Below are positions 36,150-46,534 of a DNA stretch of 64,000 nt, one piece after another. Source of the stretch: an archaeon (GTDB taxonomy: Archaea > Aenigmatarchaeota > Aenigmatarchaeia > GW2011-AR5); NCBI GenBank assembly GCA_028279825.1, contig JANQNA010000007.1, positions 1 to 64,000 of the forward strand, given 5' to 3'. Below the pieces are notes generated by a model. That model was given only the letters and a program-made list of their open reading frames with translations, did no database searches and had not been told where the DNA came from. The position numbers and the translations under genes are program-made. Each line of letters starts with the position of its first letter. Within the stretch, counting starts at the first letter, position 1.

Positions 36150-37118
36150 ATGCTTAGAAGGGCAATGATTGAATTTTCATTAAGAGCCGCTTTTGGTACA
36201 GCCGTTAGAGCTCAGGAAGGGATACCTTCGTATGTTGAATCGCTTTTTACTGAAACAGCAGAAGATTGTTTAGAAGGGCAGCCGCTTTATTTCTATGGAC
36301 AATTTCTAGAAGATCTAAAAAGGCCTGAAAGGAGGGAACAACTTTACAGATTATGTCATAGATACAAGAGATTGCATGATGAGCTATCTGGATATACACC
36401 AAAGAGATTAACACGTGAAGAATACACGGAAATGGTTCCTTATCTGGAAGATCTGGTTGTAAGAGCCTCTGGACATAAGGGCCGGTTACCTTTGGTACTA
36501 AGGTTTTTTTCTACAGAGGAAGAACTGGAAACTCTTCTGGAAGGTACAGAGTACGAGCAAGAAAGTGAGGCTATCGAAAGCGGAGCTGCATGGTTTTTGC
36601 CTCCAAATATTGGTATTGTCAATGAAAATGAAAATACAGATGCGCTGTTTCCAAATATTTATGCGCATGAAAACGCGCACTGCGTTACTCACTGGACTGG
36701 CTTAATACGAGGTGTTGTTAATTCTCTTAAGCGGGATTATGCAACTCGCGTTCCCTGGGACGCGACAAGGACTGAAATAGAGCTCATGGAAGTTTTTGCA
36801 CACGCCTTTGATGAAGGTATGGCGCAATGTTATCAGGAAGAAGCCATGAAACTACTCTTCAAAGAAACAGGTAATTTTGCTCCTTTGAAAAGGGCTTATA
36901 GAATGATTAATGAAAGATTATATTGTGCATTTATGTACGCAATTGATGAAAGTCCAGCATGTATATGGAGTGACGATGGCAGTGGCATTATAACAGACGA
37001 TAGTATAAATCAACATGCATTTGGAGCTGTAGTCCTAAAGTTTCTGCAAGACAGGCACGGGGAGGATGTTTGGAAAAGTTTCATAGACGGCCACTTAGAC
37101 CTGATTACCGACTTCTGA
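36150..37118 (+). CDS. Hypothetical protein, candidate HExxH zinc metallopeptidase
   Basis: HENAH at 36666-36680 with downstream EVFAHAFDEGMAQCYQEE. Confidence 0.7.
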   Translation: MLRRAMIEFSLRAAFGTAVRAQEGIPSYVESLFTETAEDCLEGQPLYFYGQFLEDLKRPERREQLYRLCHRYKRLHDELSGYTPKRLTREEYTEMVPYLEDLVVRASGHKGRLPLVLRFFSTEEELETLLEGTEYEQESEAIESGAAWFLPPNIGIVNENENTDALFPNIYAHENAHCVTHWTGLIRGVVNSLKRDYATRVPWDATRTEIELMEVFAHAFDEGMAQCYQEEAMKLLFKETGNFAPLKRAYRMINERLYCAFMYAIDESPACIWSDDGSGIITDDSINQHAFGAVVLKFLQDRHGEDVWKSFIDGHLDLITDF

Positions 37119-38411
37119 TTCTAATCTCTTGAAGAATTCTTCCTTTAACTCTCTTAGCCTTTTTTCGTTGTCTGCTTCTACTGTCAGCCTGATCTTCGGC
37201 CCCGTATTTGAGGCTCTTATAAGAATCCAGCCGTCATGGAAATCCACACGCACGCCATCCATTGTTGTGACGTTTTTGTATTCTTCCTTGAACTTGTGCT
37301 TTAATCTGTTGACAACGGCAAACTTTTTTTCGTCAGAACACTCTACTTTTGCACGCTCCGACGGATATATTCTAATCTCGTCGACTATCTCTGACAATCG
37401 CTTATCCTGCTTGGATAATACTGTAGCTGCATAAAGACTAACCATAAGAGAATCGTCAAAGGGTGCCAGATGAGGGACGGCAAAATGTCCCGCGGCTTCT
37501 ACGCCGAAACATGCCTTGTGCTTCAATGCTCCTTCCATCAGGAAAGTATGGCCTACGGGTACACGCACGACTTTTTTCCCGAACTTCCTGGCCATATCAT
37601 CTATTACACGGGTACATTCAACATTTGCTATGATCGGGCCCGGCTGCTTTGATGCATCCAAAAGTATCAGGTAAGATGTTTGTTCCGCTGACAGTTTTCT
37701 TCCGTTTTCGTCAACAAGCCCCATTCTGTCTCCGTCACCGTCATAAGCAATACCAATATCTGCTGTAGCCGTACGCTTCTTCAGCTCGAGCAACGGGTCA
37801 GATACTGGGTCCGGCTTTCTGTTAGGAAATTCCGGGTCAACAGTGTCAAAAATCGAATCTACCTCAAACCCTTCTTTCTCAAAAAGTTTCTTTGCAACTA
37901 CGCTGCCCATTCCGTTTCCTGAGTCCAATACCACAGACAGCTTTTTTCCTATTGTGGTCTTTTGTGTAAAGTACCTCACATAATGATCCAGTACTTCCTG
38001 TGTGTCTACTTTAGTTACCTTTGCGCCGCTCTGTACTTCTATACTCTGGAAAATCCTTTCTATGTTTTTTCCTTCTTCTTCCATGAAACCTACACCGCTC
38101 TTGTGGAAGAATTTCACGCCGTTCCACTCTTTTGGCAAATGAGAAGCAGTTATGTATGCATAATCAGCTTTGTTTAATGCCCAGAGCATACCAACACCAA
38201 GAGGTACGCACCCAATATCCACAATTTTTTTGTTGCTGCCGGCGATGAAAGCGTTTTTTAGAGGTATGCTGGAAGTCCGGCCGTCATGACCTATAACTAT
38301 TGTGTCTTCACTCATAGTAGAAAAGGCCGCTGCTATCCTTTTCATGATGTTTTCATCCAAATCTTTGGAATAAATTCCTCTAACATCGTAACTTCTGAAT
38401 ATGCCCATCAC
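37095..38411 (-). CDS. Phosphomannomutase/phosphoglucomutase
   Basis: FRSYDVRGIYSKDL; ITASHLPKEWNGVKFF; IAYDGDGDRMGLVDE. Confidence 0.93.
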   Translation of the reverse strand: MMGIFRSYDVRGIYSKDLDENIMKRIAAAFSTMSEDTIVIGHDGRTSSIPLKNAFIAGSNKKIVDIGCVPLGVGMLWALNKADYAYITASHLPKEWNGVKFFHKSGVGFMEEEGKNIERIFQSIEVQSGAKVTKVDTQEVLDHYVRYFTQKTTIGKKLSVVLDSGNGMGSVVAKKLFEKEGFEVDSIFDTVDPEFPNRKPDPVSDPLLELKKRTATADIGIAYDGDGDRMGLVDENGRKLSAEQTSYLILLDASKQPGPIIANVECTRVIDDMARKFGKKVVRVPVGHTFLMEGALKHKACFGVEAAGHFAVPHLAPFDDSLMVSLYAATVLSKQDKRLSEIVDEIRIYPSERAKVECSDEKKFAVVNRLKHKFKEEYKNVTTMDGVRVDFHDGWILIRASNTGPKIRLTVEADNEKRLRELKEEFFKRLESEVGNQV

Positions 38412-38459
38412 ATTAATATGAGAAAATAACTTTATAATTCTAACTTTCCAATTATCACT

Positions 38460-40910
38460 ATGTTATTAAATCATAATTTGAGTTGCTCTGTTCCTGATCC
38501 TCGTTTTGCCGGTGCTTCTCCGCAGGCACAATATGAACCTGACAGGAGTTTTGATACGGTTCACATAAAATTAGAACTTGATATTGATCATGAAAAGAAA
38601 ATAATACACGGTACCGCTACAAGTTCGTTCAGATCCATAAACGGATCCAATATCCTGAAGCTTAACGCTGCAGGCTTCAAGGTTAGTTCTGTTACGGATG
38701 CAAAAGGAAAGGCCCTTAAGCACAAACATGGCAATGGAATCCTGGAAATAACAACACAGAAAGTAGAGCCCGGTAACGAAATTGCTGTTGTGATAAAATA
38801 CAAGATACACAATCCAAAACTCGGGGTATATTTTGTCGGGCCTGACAAACACTGGCCCAAAAAACCTATTCACATATGGTCGCACAGTGAGACGGAAGAG
38901 GCGCAATACTGGTTTCCCGTACAGGACGTACCAAGCGACAAAGCAACAAGTGAAATGATCCTGCATGTCAAGAAAGGTTTCCTTGCAATATCCAACGGAA
39001 TTTTGTTAAGCAAAACCGAAAAGAACAACAAGGAAGTGTTCCACTGGAAAATGTCAAAGCTGCATTCACCGTACCTGATGAATTTCGTTGCCGGAGAATT
39101 TGTGGAGATAAAAGACTCGTGGAAGAAAATACCCGTTAATTACTACTGTGAAAAAGGAAGGGAGCAGGAAACAAAAAATGCTTTTGGCAAGACGCCAAGA
39201 ATGATGGAGTTTTTTTCCAACAAGATCGGTTTTCCATATCCTTATGAAAAGTACCACCAGATGGCTGTCGTTGATTTCATTTTCGGCGGCATGGAACATA
39301 CAACTTCCACAACAATGGCTGATAGCTTCTTGCATGAATCAAGAATAAGAGAAGAGGCAAAATTCAGGGCGGAAGATGTTTGCGCGCATGAACTTGCACA
39401 CCAATGGTTTGGAGATTTAATTACATGCAAGGACTGGTCGCACGGATGGCTGAATGAAAGTTTTGCAACCTATTTCTCTGCCCTGTTTACACAGTTTGAC
39501 TCAGGTGATGACGAGTTTCTTTACCAGCTGTATGATAATTACAACATCTACATGTCAGAAGACAAAGACTCTTACAGGAGGCCTATAGTCACCAATATGT
39601 TCAAACGTTCCAACGACCTGTTTGACAGGCATCTGTATGAGAAAGGTTCGCTGATACTTAACATGATACGCAACATACTTGGAGAGAAACTGTGGTGGGC
39701 TGCCATAAAGAAGTATGTTGAAAGAAACCAGAACAGGGCTGTTGAGACACTGGATCTTATAGAGGCTATCAGAGAGGCTACCGGCAAAAACATGAAAAAA
39801 TTCTTTGACCAGTGGGTATTCTGTGCCGGGCATCCTGAATACAAAGTTCTTTATCACTGGAACGGCAAGGAAGCTGTTGTGACAATATCACAAATGCAGA
39901 AACCTGATTCTCCCATCTATGACATGGACATGACGTTCCATTTTGTTACAAGAAACGGTGTTAAGAACTTTACAGAAAGGGTAAACGGTAAAAAGCACAC
40001 GTTCAAATGGAGACTTGACTCGGAGCCGGTGCTGTTTACAGCTGATCCTGACAATTTTATACTGAAGACAATGGAAACAATAAAGCCGAAAAAGATGTGG
40101 GTTTACCAGCTTAACTTTGATCCAAACGTTGTAGGACGTATAACTGCTGCACAGGAACTTGGAAAGATTGGAGCTGTTGATGAACTGGGAAAGGCCCTTC
40201 ATAAAGAAAAGTTCTGGGGTGTGCAGATGGAAATTGCAAAGGCACTTGGCGTAATCAGGACTGAAAAGGCTTTTGATTATCTTGTTGAAGGACTGAAGAT
40301 AAAGCATCCGCGTGCAAGAAGATGTGCCGTTGCGGCGCTTGGTGAATTCAAAGACGGAAAGACTGTGAAGCATGTAAAACACTTCCTGGATGATAAAAAC
40401 AGTGATCTGGTTCCTGCTGAATCATGCATAACACTAGGTAAAAGCGGAGACAAGTCAGCCGAGCACATGCTGAAAGTAATGCTAGGCAGGAACTCATGGA
40501 ATGACGTCATACGAACAGGTTCCCTGGAAGGACTTACATTATTGAAAGGCGAAGACGCCATAGATATCCTGAAAAAATATTCATTACCGGGTAATTTTTG
40601 GAGGACGCGAATAAATGCACTGAAGAATCTTGCGCTGGTTGGGAAAGGTAAAAGGGACGTACTGGACAGACTCATGGAATGCAGCAAAGACACCGACTTT
40701 ATGGTAAGATTCGGTACTGCTATGGCTCTCGGCGAACTTATGGATGAAAGAGCAGTTCCCGTACTGGAAGAAATGACAAAAGGCCATGAGGATGGAAGGA
40801 TAATAAGATCAGCCGAGGATTCTATAAAGAAAATATACTCATGGCTGGAAACGGATATAGAAACGTATCGTATTACAGAGGAAGTAAAGAAAAAGATGAG
40901 GAGGGAATAG
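38460..40910 (+). CDS. M1 family aminopeptidase with C-terminal HEAT repeats
   Basis: GGMEHTTSTTM; HELAHQWFGDLIT...NESFATYF; HEAT-like repeats from about residue 570. Confidence 0.93.
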   Translation: MLLNHNLSCSVPDPRFAGASPQAQYEPDRSFDTVHIKLELDIDHEKKIIHGTATSSFRSINGSNILKLNAAGFKVSSVTDAKGKALKHKHGNGILEITTQKVEPGNEIAVVIKYKIHNPKLGVYFVGPDKHWPKKPIHIWSHSETEEAQYWFPVQDVPSDKATSEMILHVKKGFLAISNGILLSKTEKNNKEVFHWKMSKLHSPYLMNFVAGEFVEIKDSWKKIPVNYYCEKGREQETKNAFGKTPRMMEFFSNKIGFPYPYEKYHQMAVVDFIFGGMEHTTSTTMADSFLHESRIREEAKFRAEDVCAHELAHQWFGDLITCKDWSHGWLNESFATYFSALFTQFDSGDDEFLYQLYDNYNIYMSEDKDSYRRPIVTNMFKRSNDLFDRHLYEKGSLILNMIRNILGEKLWWAAIKKYVERNQNRAVETLDLIEAIREATGKNMKKFFDQWVFCAGHPEYKVLYHWNGKEAVVTISQMQKPDSPIYDMDMTFHFVTRNGVKNFTERVNGKKHTFKWRLDSEPVLFTADPDNFILKTMETIKPKKMWVYQLNFDPNVVGRITAAQELGKIGAVDELGKALHKEKFWGVQMEIAKALGVIRTEKAFDYLVEGLKIKHPRARRCAVAALGEFKDGKTVKHVKHFLDDKNSDLVPAESCITLGKSGDKSAEHMLKVMLGRNSWNDVIRTGSLEGLTLLKGEDAIDILKKYSLPGNFWRTRINALKNLALVGKGKRDVLDRLMECSKDTDFMVRFGTAMALGELMDERAVPVLEEMTKGHEDGRIIRSAEDSIKKIYSWLETDIETYRITEEVKKKMRRE

Positions 40911-40911
40911 T

Positions 40912-41931
40912 ATGCTTCCCGGTTCCTATATATTCTCAACAGCCGGTGATCACGTTGACGAGAATTTCTACTATGTTACCGGCCTAAGTAAAATAAGGCA
41001 GGTTAGCGGTGCTGTTATTGTTACGAAGAAAGGTAATGTTGTTCTTACCAATATACTTGAGCACGGTCTCTTCAAAGGGAAGAAAATAATACTGAAAGAA
41101 AGGAAAGACACCATAAAGGCTTTTCGAAAGTATACAGGAAAGACAGTCGGGTTGAATTTTTCTTCAATGAGTGCCAACGAGTTGAAACTTTACAGAAAAC
41201 TCCTGAAAGGCAAAAAAATTGTTGACATATCCAAGGATATGTTTGAAAAAAGATCTGTTAAAACCCGGGAAGAGATCAAAAAGATAAAACATGCATGCAA
41301 AATCACAACAGATGTTTTGGATGATATTGATAAACTTCTTAAAAAAAGTAAAACGGAAAAAGATCTTGCCATGGAACTCGAATGTGCCGCGCGGAGAAAC
41401 GGGGCTGAAGCCATATCATTCGCCACAATTGTGGCTGCAGGCAAGGGCAGCGCGCTTCCTCACTATGCGTTGCATTCAAAGAAAATCGGGAAAGGTCTGC
41501 TGCTGATAGACTTTGGCGTTGTTCACGACGGTTATTGTTCAGATATAACAAGAACGTTCTGCGTGGGCAGGGCTGATCAAAGAACCCAATACGTTTACAA
41601 AAGTGTGTATTCAGCACAGCAGGCCGCCATGAAAAAGGTAAAGTCCGGTGCGAAAGCCAGTGATGTTCATAATGCAGCCAGTCGCGTCCTGAAGGACACT
41701 TTAGGCCAGGAACTTGTTCACAGTCTTGGCCATGGACTAGGTATAGAAGTTCATGACTGTTTTGGAGTCAACCAAAAGTCAAAACTTGTTCTGAAGAATA
41801 ATATGGTAATGACAGTAGAACCAGGCTACTACAATAAAGCATGGGGCGGAATAAGAATAGAGGATGATGTAGTAGTCAGACATAGTGCTTTGCAGTTAAG
41901 CAAAGCGCCAAATGAGATAATAGAAATCTAG
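40912..41931 (+). CDS. M24 family Xaa-Pro aminopeptidase/dipeptidase
   Basis: LLIDFGVVHDGYCSDITRTFCVG; HSLGHGLGIEVHD; MTVEPGYY. Confidence 0.92.
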   Translation: MLPGSYIFSTAGDHVDENFYYVTGLSKIRQVSGAVIVTKKGNVVLTNILEHGLFKGKKIILKERKDTIKAFRKYTGKTVGLNFSSMSANELKLYRKLLKGKKIVDISKDMFEKRSVKTREEIKKIKHACKITTDVLDDIDKLLKKSKTEKDLAMELECAARRNGAEAISFATIVAAGKGSALPHYALHSKKIGKGLLLIDFGVVHDGYCSDITRTFCVGRADQRTQYVYKSVYSAQQAAMKKVKSGAKASDVHNAASRVLKDTLGQELVHSLGHGLGIEVHDCFGVNQKSKLVLKNNMVMTVEPGYYNKAWGGIRIEDDVVVRHSALQLSKAPNEIIEI

Positions 41932-42074
41932 TCATCTAACATCTGGGGCCTTGCTGCTTTGTCTTTCTTGACATAAACCACGTCACCGCACAGATCACAG
42001 TGAGCTTCAAAGAATTTCACTGTCTCTAATCCCGGTCTCATTTCTCTATTACAGCATTTTGGTAGTTTTTCCAT
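41928..42074 (-). CDS. 48-aa zinc-ribbon protein
   Basis: MEKLPKCCNREMRPGLETVKFFEAHCDLCGDVVYVKKDKAARPQMLDD*; not in the ORF track; Cys pairs. Confidence 0.7.
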   Translation of the reverse strand: MEKLPKCCNREMRPGLETVKFFEAHCDLCGDVVYVKKDKAARPQMLDD

Positions 42075-42095
42075 TTTATACACCTCTTGTTTGAA

Positions 42096-42352
42096 AACGT
42101 CAAGGCCTTAGACGTTCTTTGAACGTCATTCTGCCCAGCGTTGATTCGTTATTTTTATTTCGTTTGTTAACCCCTGAATAATCAAAGATAGCTTGGTTGA
42201 CGGCTGAAAGGTCCTCTGTCGCGCCTTAGAACAGGATCATACCCACATCACAGTGTTGTACACTTATCGATGCGAGCTGACACATAGATCATGCTATCAA
42301 AGTTAGATATAGCCCACGAATTATGTATATTTTGCATGATCTCCACTATGTG
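42096..42352 (-). ncRNA. Candidate structured RNA (or long structured leader), identity unknown
   Basis: CDS-free; hairpin CACATAG...GATCATGC (42281-42294) with GCATGATC...CTATGTG (42334-42352); hairpin GACGTTC-TTT-GAACGTC at 42111-42127; TATA-like ATATATTTAA on the - strand at ~42371-42380. Confidence 0.4.
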
Positions 42353-42438
42353 ATTCTTGGGGCCGGATCCTTAAATATATTTTTTGCTACAGAAATTTTT
42401 ACTGTTAAGTTACAAACCATACCACTCATGGCGCACAT

Positions 42439-43599
42439 TTACTGTTTCATGCTTTCCATTGTTATGATTCTTACGTTTCCTGCCTCAATTCTCTCTTTCA
42501 GGCCCATTGCTGCTATAATAGCTATTCCTTTCTTTCTTGCCATGTCAGCCATGGTCTGGCTTACCTTGCCATCTACAACCATAGCGTAAATGTTGTTGTA
42601 GTCGTTTATCATTTCAGGCAGTTGTGCAAGTGGAATTTTGCTTATTACCTGCTGGTTCTTGTCGATAAGATAAGCAGCTCTTGTACCTACAAGGTCTTCC
42701 AGAAGATCCTTGAAGAAATCAATGCTGTCACCGCCTACTTCTTCAGGTTCACTGACCTCTTCCTTTACCTCTATTTTCTTGTCAGAAGCCTGGTCCAGGG
42801 GAACCTTTTCACGCAAAGCCTTGAAGATCTCCTTTTTGGAAAGCTCTTCTACTTCCTTGCCTTCTTCAGCACGTGCGACGAAATCAAGGTCTGCAACGCT
42901 GCGCAGTTTCTTGAGATCTAAATCGCCACCACGATCACCGTCCAGAAATGCAGTTGTTATTTTCTTCTTGATAAGATCAACAGCTGCCGGTGGAACTTTT
43001 GAACCTTCAATTGCTACGCCATTTCTTATTCCGTTCTTCAGAAGGTTAATCACATCGGCACGGCCTTCTACGACGATTATCTCCTCGCTTGTTTCTATAT
43101 CAGGTCCGCTTGCAAGTCCGTTGTAGTTGCATACTTCCCAACCTCTGACAGACTCCTTGATCGAATCGGCCATTTTCTGGGAATCCTGCATACCCGTGCT
43201 GTCCATCATTGCGCGTAAGATTTCTTTGGCGCGGTCAACAACATAACGTCTTTTCTGACTTCTCACGTCTTCTACCTTTGTGACCTCTACTTCAGCGTCA
43301 CAAGGACCTACCTTGTCGATAGTTTCCAAAGATGAAGCGATCAAAGCTGTTTCAGAAGCGTCCAAAGAAGACGGAATTATAATGTCTGCTGAGGACTTTC
43401 CCCTGTTTGTTTTAACATTAACCTCTATCCTGCCTATTCTTCCTGTCTGCTGTAATTCCCGAAGATCCAGCTCTGAACCTAATAGTCCTTCTGTTTGTCC
43501 GAAAATTGCTCCTATCACGTCTGGTCTTTCAACTACTCCCTTAGCCTGCATCCTGGAGTAAACCATATACTTTGCGAAATTCTGTGCCAATTTGGCCAT
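42439..43599 (-). CDS. dnaG: Archaeal DnaG-like primase
   Basis: TOPRIM IVVEGRADVINLLKNGIRNGVAIEG...AFLDGDRGGDLDLKKL. Confidence 0.93.
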   Translation of the reverse strand: MAKLAQNFAKYMVYSRMQAKGVVERPDVIGAIFGQTEGLLGSELDLRELQQTGRIGRIEVNVKTNRGKSSADIIIPSSLDASETALIASSLETIDKVGPCDAEVEVTKVEDVRSQKRRYVVDRAKEILRAMMDSTGMQDSQKMADSIKESVRGWEVCNYNGLASGPDIETSEEIIVVEGRADVINLLKNGIRNGVAIEGSKVPPAAVDLIKKKITTAFLDGDRGGDLDLKKLRSVADLDFVARAEEGKEVEELSKKEIFKALREKVPLDQASDKKIEVKEEVSEPEEVGGDSIDFFKDLLEDLVGTRAAYLIDKNQQVISKIPLAQLPEMINDYNNIYAMVVDGKVSQTMADMARKKGIAIIAAMGLKERIEAGNVRIITMESMKQ

Positions 43600-43761
43600 A
43601 ATACCAACCTCCTAAACATCTTTCGATGTTAATCTGTTTTGGAAGAACTAGCTACGTATAACCTTTGCCTTATTCATTGGTAAGTATGATATCATAACTA
43701 TCCTTCCTGCTATGATAGAGAAGCAAATGTTTTTAAGCTTGAGGGCTTTTTATACCCTAAA

Positions 43762-44142
43762 TTAGTATTTTCTTACTTGAAGCCAAAAATGAAATAGAAG
43801 TATAGTTATTATCCATGTCGCGACGGGTGCCAAGACGTGGATATCTGCCCCTGATATGTATGAATAAGTCCATATTATCGAAATAATCAAGAACACTATT
43901 CCCAGTAGCAGTGGATTATACCATCCCTTCCATTTGAAGTCTTTTGCTTCTTTTTCCGTCTTTGGTATGTTCCTTGGAAACAAAGCAAAAGCAACTGTCA
44001 ACAATGGCACAGTTATTACTATTGTTAGTAATAGACCTGTTCCGCTCCATTGATCATAAAATCTTCGGATAATAGTGTTGGCAATGGCCAATACCACAAA
44101 AATTCCGATTATCAGTGCCGTGTTTCTCTTCATAATTATCAT
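43762..44142 (-). CDS. Four-TM membrane protein
   Basis: Four hydrophobic segments. Confidence 0.65.
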   Translation of the reverse strand: MIIMKRNTALIIGIFVVLAIANTIIRRFYDQWSGTGLLLTIVITVPLLTVAFALFPRNIPKTEKEAKDFKWKGWYNPLLLGIVFLIISIIWTYSYISGADIHVLAPVATWIITILLFHFWLQVRKY

Positions 44143-44510
44143 ATATCCAGAATGCTTATACCTTTGTCTTCGATGAATTTCTTGCCAATATTTCCCCCAT
44201 TCGCGACTACGTCGCTCAGGTGTAAAAATTTCCAGTCTTTTCTTGATTGTTTGCAGCCGATATAGGCTGTCGCGCCTGCTTTATTGGCCCATTGTGTCAG
44301 TTCATCGAGCTGTTCGGCTCTTACAGTAAAGGCAGATTCCCTGGATTTACACTCTATGACAATCAATTTTCCGTCTTTTGCAGCAATTACATCCGGGCTT
44401 GGAAGGCCTATGCGGCCTGATCTCGGGGCACGTATTGTCATGTAACCCATTTCTGCCAATTTATGTGTTAATGAGCGCTCAGCGCGATATCCTTTGGCAT
44501 ATGATCTCAT
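44139..44510 (-). CDS. hjc: Holliday junction resolvase Hjc
   Basis: MRSYAKGYRAERSLTHKLAEMGY...RAPRSGRIGLPSPDVIAAKDGKLIVIECKSR. Confidence 0.9.
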   Translation of the reverse strand: MRSYAKGYRAERSLTHKLAEMGYMTIRAPRSGRIGLPSPDVIAAKDGKLIVIECKSRESAFTVRAEQLDELTQWANKAGATAYIGCKQSRKDWKFLHLSDVVANGGNIGKKFIEDKGISILDI

Positions 44511-45646
44511 GCGACATTGCCTCCAACCAGCTTTGAAGCAAGTAAACATAAATCCGTCCGTGTTTTCGAAATTTCTGAATTATAATCGTTGAATTTTTCC
44601 TGGGATTCATCCATGATTTTACCCGATTTCTTTATTTGGGACTCAAGATCCTGAATCTCTAAATCTTTGGCCATTTTCTTGGCCTCCAGGCTTTCATTTT
44701 GTTTCTTGAATTTCTCATGTTCTGTGCCCAAAATGTTTAGCGCGTCAGCCAGATCATCACGTACAACGCGCAAGTATATGGAACCGCCTACAACCGTCTC
44801 TATCTTCTTTTTCATTTCATCCACCTGACCTTCCAATGCCTGTGCTGCCTGTTTTGTGAGGTCAACTATCCTGATTTCCGAATCTTGCAACAGTGCGTTA
44901 CTTGGGGATTTTATGTATTCTTCCAGGAGTGGTTCTTTTGTATCGGAATCGTGCAGATATTTTTTGTACAGTTTCTGTAAAGACAAAAAGGAGTCTATTT
45001 CCTGCCTAAGTGACGAGGCTTTGCGCCTGGCTTCTGCCAGAATTGTCTCGTCAACCTGTCCGGGTTCTATGGAAGATATTTGACTGAGCCTGAGCTTCAG
45101 ATCTTCTATTTTTTCCTCATTTACTATTCGTTCCGCCTGGATTTTCCCCTTTTCTTCCTCAAGATCACGGATCTTTTTGTAAAACCTCACAGCCTTACGG
45201 TAATCAGTGGTCTCGTCTTTTGCTTTTTCTAACAATGACTCTATAGAACGAACCTTCTTCAGGACAGGCTGGAATGACTCTTCAAAGAACACCTTGATAT
45301 ACATTATCTGTTTTTGGGTTAGACCGCCTATACCGTTCAAAGTTGCCCTTACATCATCAAGATAATTATCTGACTCGGAATTTAACACTTTCAGCTGGTT
45401 GTTTGTGACGGAACAAAACCTGTTTTTTATCTGTTCCGCCCCTTTGTGATTGTTCAAAGCATGACTTTCTTCAAAGGTTTTGACAAGATCTGCCAATACA
45501 TCCATCTCTTTGGCTACGTCCACGGCAGTTTTTTTGTACTTTTCCCTATGTTCGCCTTCTGCCTCTGCGAGTCGTTTAGCTATCAAATCCATGGCCTGTT
45601 GTAATGTATAATTTTCTTCCTTCTTGAATCTAGAGAAAAATCCCAT
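44507..45646 (-). CDS. Coiled-coil protein
   Basis: Extensive heptad pattern; ATGA-type overlap with hjc. Confidence 0.75.
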   Translation of the reverse strand: MGFFSRFKKEENYTLQQAMDLIAKRLAEAEGEHREKYKKTAVDVAKEMDVLADLVKTFEESHALNNHKGAEQIKNRFCSVTNNQLKVLNSESDNYLDDVRATLNGIGGLTQKQIMYIKVFFEESFQPVLKKVRSIESLLEKAKDETTDYRKAVRFYKKIRDLEEEKGKIQAERIVNEEKIEDLKLRLSQISSIEPGQVDETILAEARRKASSLRQEIDSFLSLQKLYKKYLHDSDTKEPLLEEYIKSPSNALLQDSEIRIVDLTKQAAQALEGQVDEMKKKIETVVGGSIYLRVVRDDLADALNILGTEHEKFKKQNESLEAKKMAKDLEIQDLESQIKKSGKIMDESQEKFNDYNSEISKTRTDLCLLASKLVGGNVA

Positions 45647-45697
45647 AGATAATACTTAGACATTAGATATTTTAACGCGTTTTCACATAATTCATAA

Positions 45698-45883
45698 ATG
45701 TTCTCAAAGAAATGCGCTGTTTGTAAACGCCAAGCAAAGATAACCAAAATATTACCTGTTTACGGGTATACTACCGATCAAAAAAGACATTTTTGCACAG
45801 AGAAGCATGCCGAGGCCTTTGAAAACGCCCATAAAACAGCCCTGGAGCATCATGTGCCCGGCTGTCGCACGTGCTACAAGTAA
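45698..45883 (+). CDS. Small Cys-rich zinc-binding protein
   Basis: CAVCKRQAKI...RHFCTEKHAEAFE...CRTCYK; TTTTAA ~27 nt upstream of the ATG. Confidence 0.75.
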   Translation: MFSKKCAVCKRQAKITKILPVYGYTTDQKRHFCTEKHAEAFENAHKTALEHHVPGCRTCYK

Positions 45884-45910
45884 TTTAAACATTCTGGGTA
45901 AACTAGGGGA

Positions 45911-46534
45911 ATGGGTCATTTATTCCTGGATATAGAGACGTATGCTGCAAATGGAAATGAACAGACAGCACTTAATCCGTATCATGCTGATTCGAAGATA
46001 CTTCTGATAGCTTACAATTACTACAACTCTTTCAGGCCGCCGGTTATAGCGGATGTGAAGCCGCCTACTTTCCTGAAGGAATGGGAGTTAGGAGAAAGGG
46101 AGATGTTGAGACAGTTTTTGGAAATGCTGAGAATAACGCAGAAAGCTGACCCTCATATGAAGTTTCACGGATTTAATATTCTCAAATTCGATTTACCGTT
46201 TTTGTTCGGCAGGATGAAAAACCACAACCTCACGGAAGAACATGAACTGCATGAATTGCTGTTCAGGCCTTTCGGGCACGATATGATGCAGTTAAGTTCA
46301 ATAGTATCAGATGAAACAAGAGTAAAAGAGCAGCTATGGGGAATAAGCCAGAAAGACGCGAACAAGTTCTTTGGTATACAGGTGAAGGAAGGAACAGGCC
46401 TTGACTGTTCAAGACATTATGATAACAAGGACTATGAGAAAATCATGCATTACTGCCAGCAGGAATTTACTTTTGAGCAGCTGTTAAATTCGTTTTATCT
46501 ATATGCTAAAAGATTGAAAGAAGGTAAGGATTAG
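45911..46534 (+). CDS. DEDD-type 3'-5' exonuclease-like protein
   Basis: LFLDIETYA; FHGFNILKFDLPFLFGRM; HYCQQEFTFEQLL. Confidence 0.8.
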   Translation: MGHLFLDIETYAANGNEQTALNPYHADSKILLIAYNYYNSFRPPVIADVKPPTFLKEWELGEREMLRQFLEMLRITQKADPHMKFHGFNILKFDLPFLFGRMKNHNLTEEHELHELLFRPFGHDMMQLSSIVSDETRVKEQLWGISQKDANKFFGIQVKEGTGLDCSRHYDNKDYEKIMHYCQQEFTFEQLLNSFYLYAKRLKEGKD

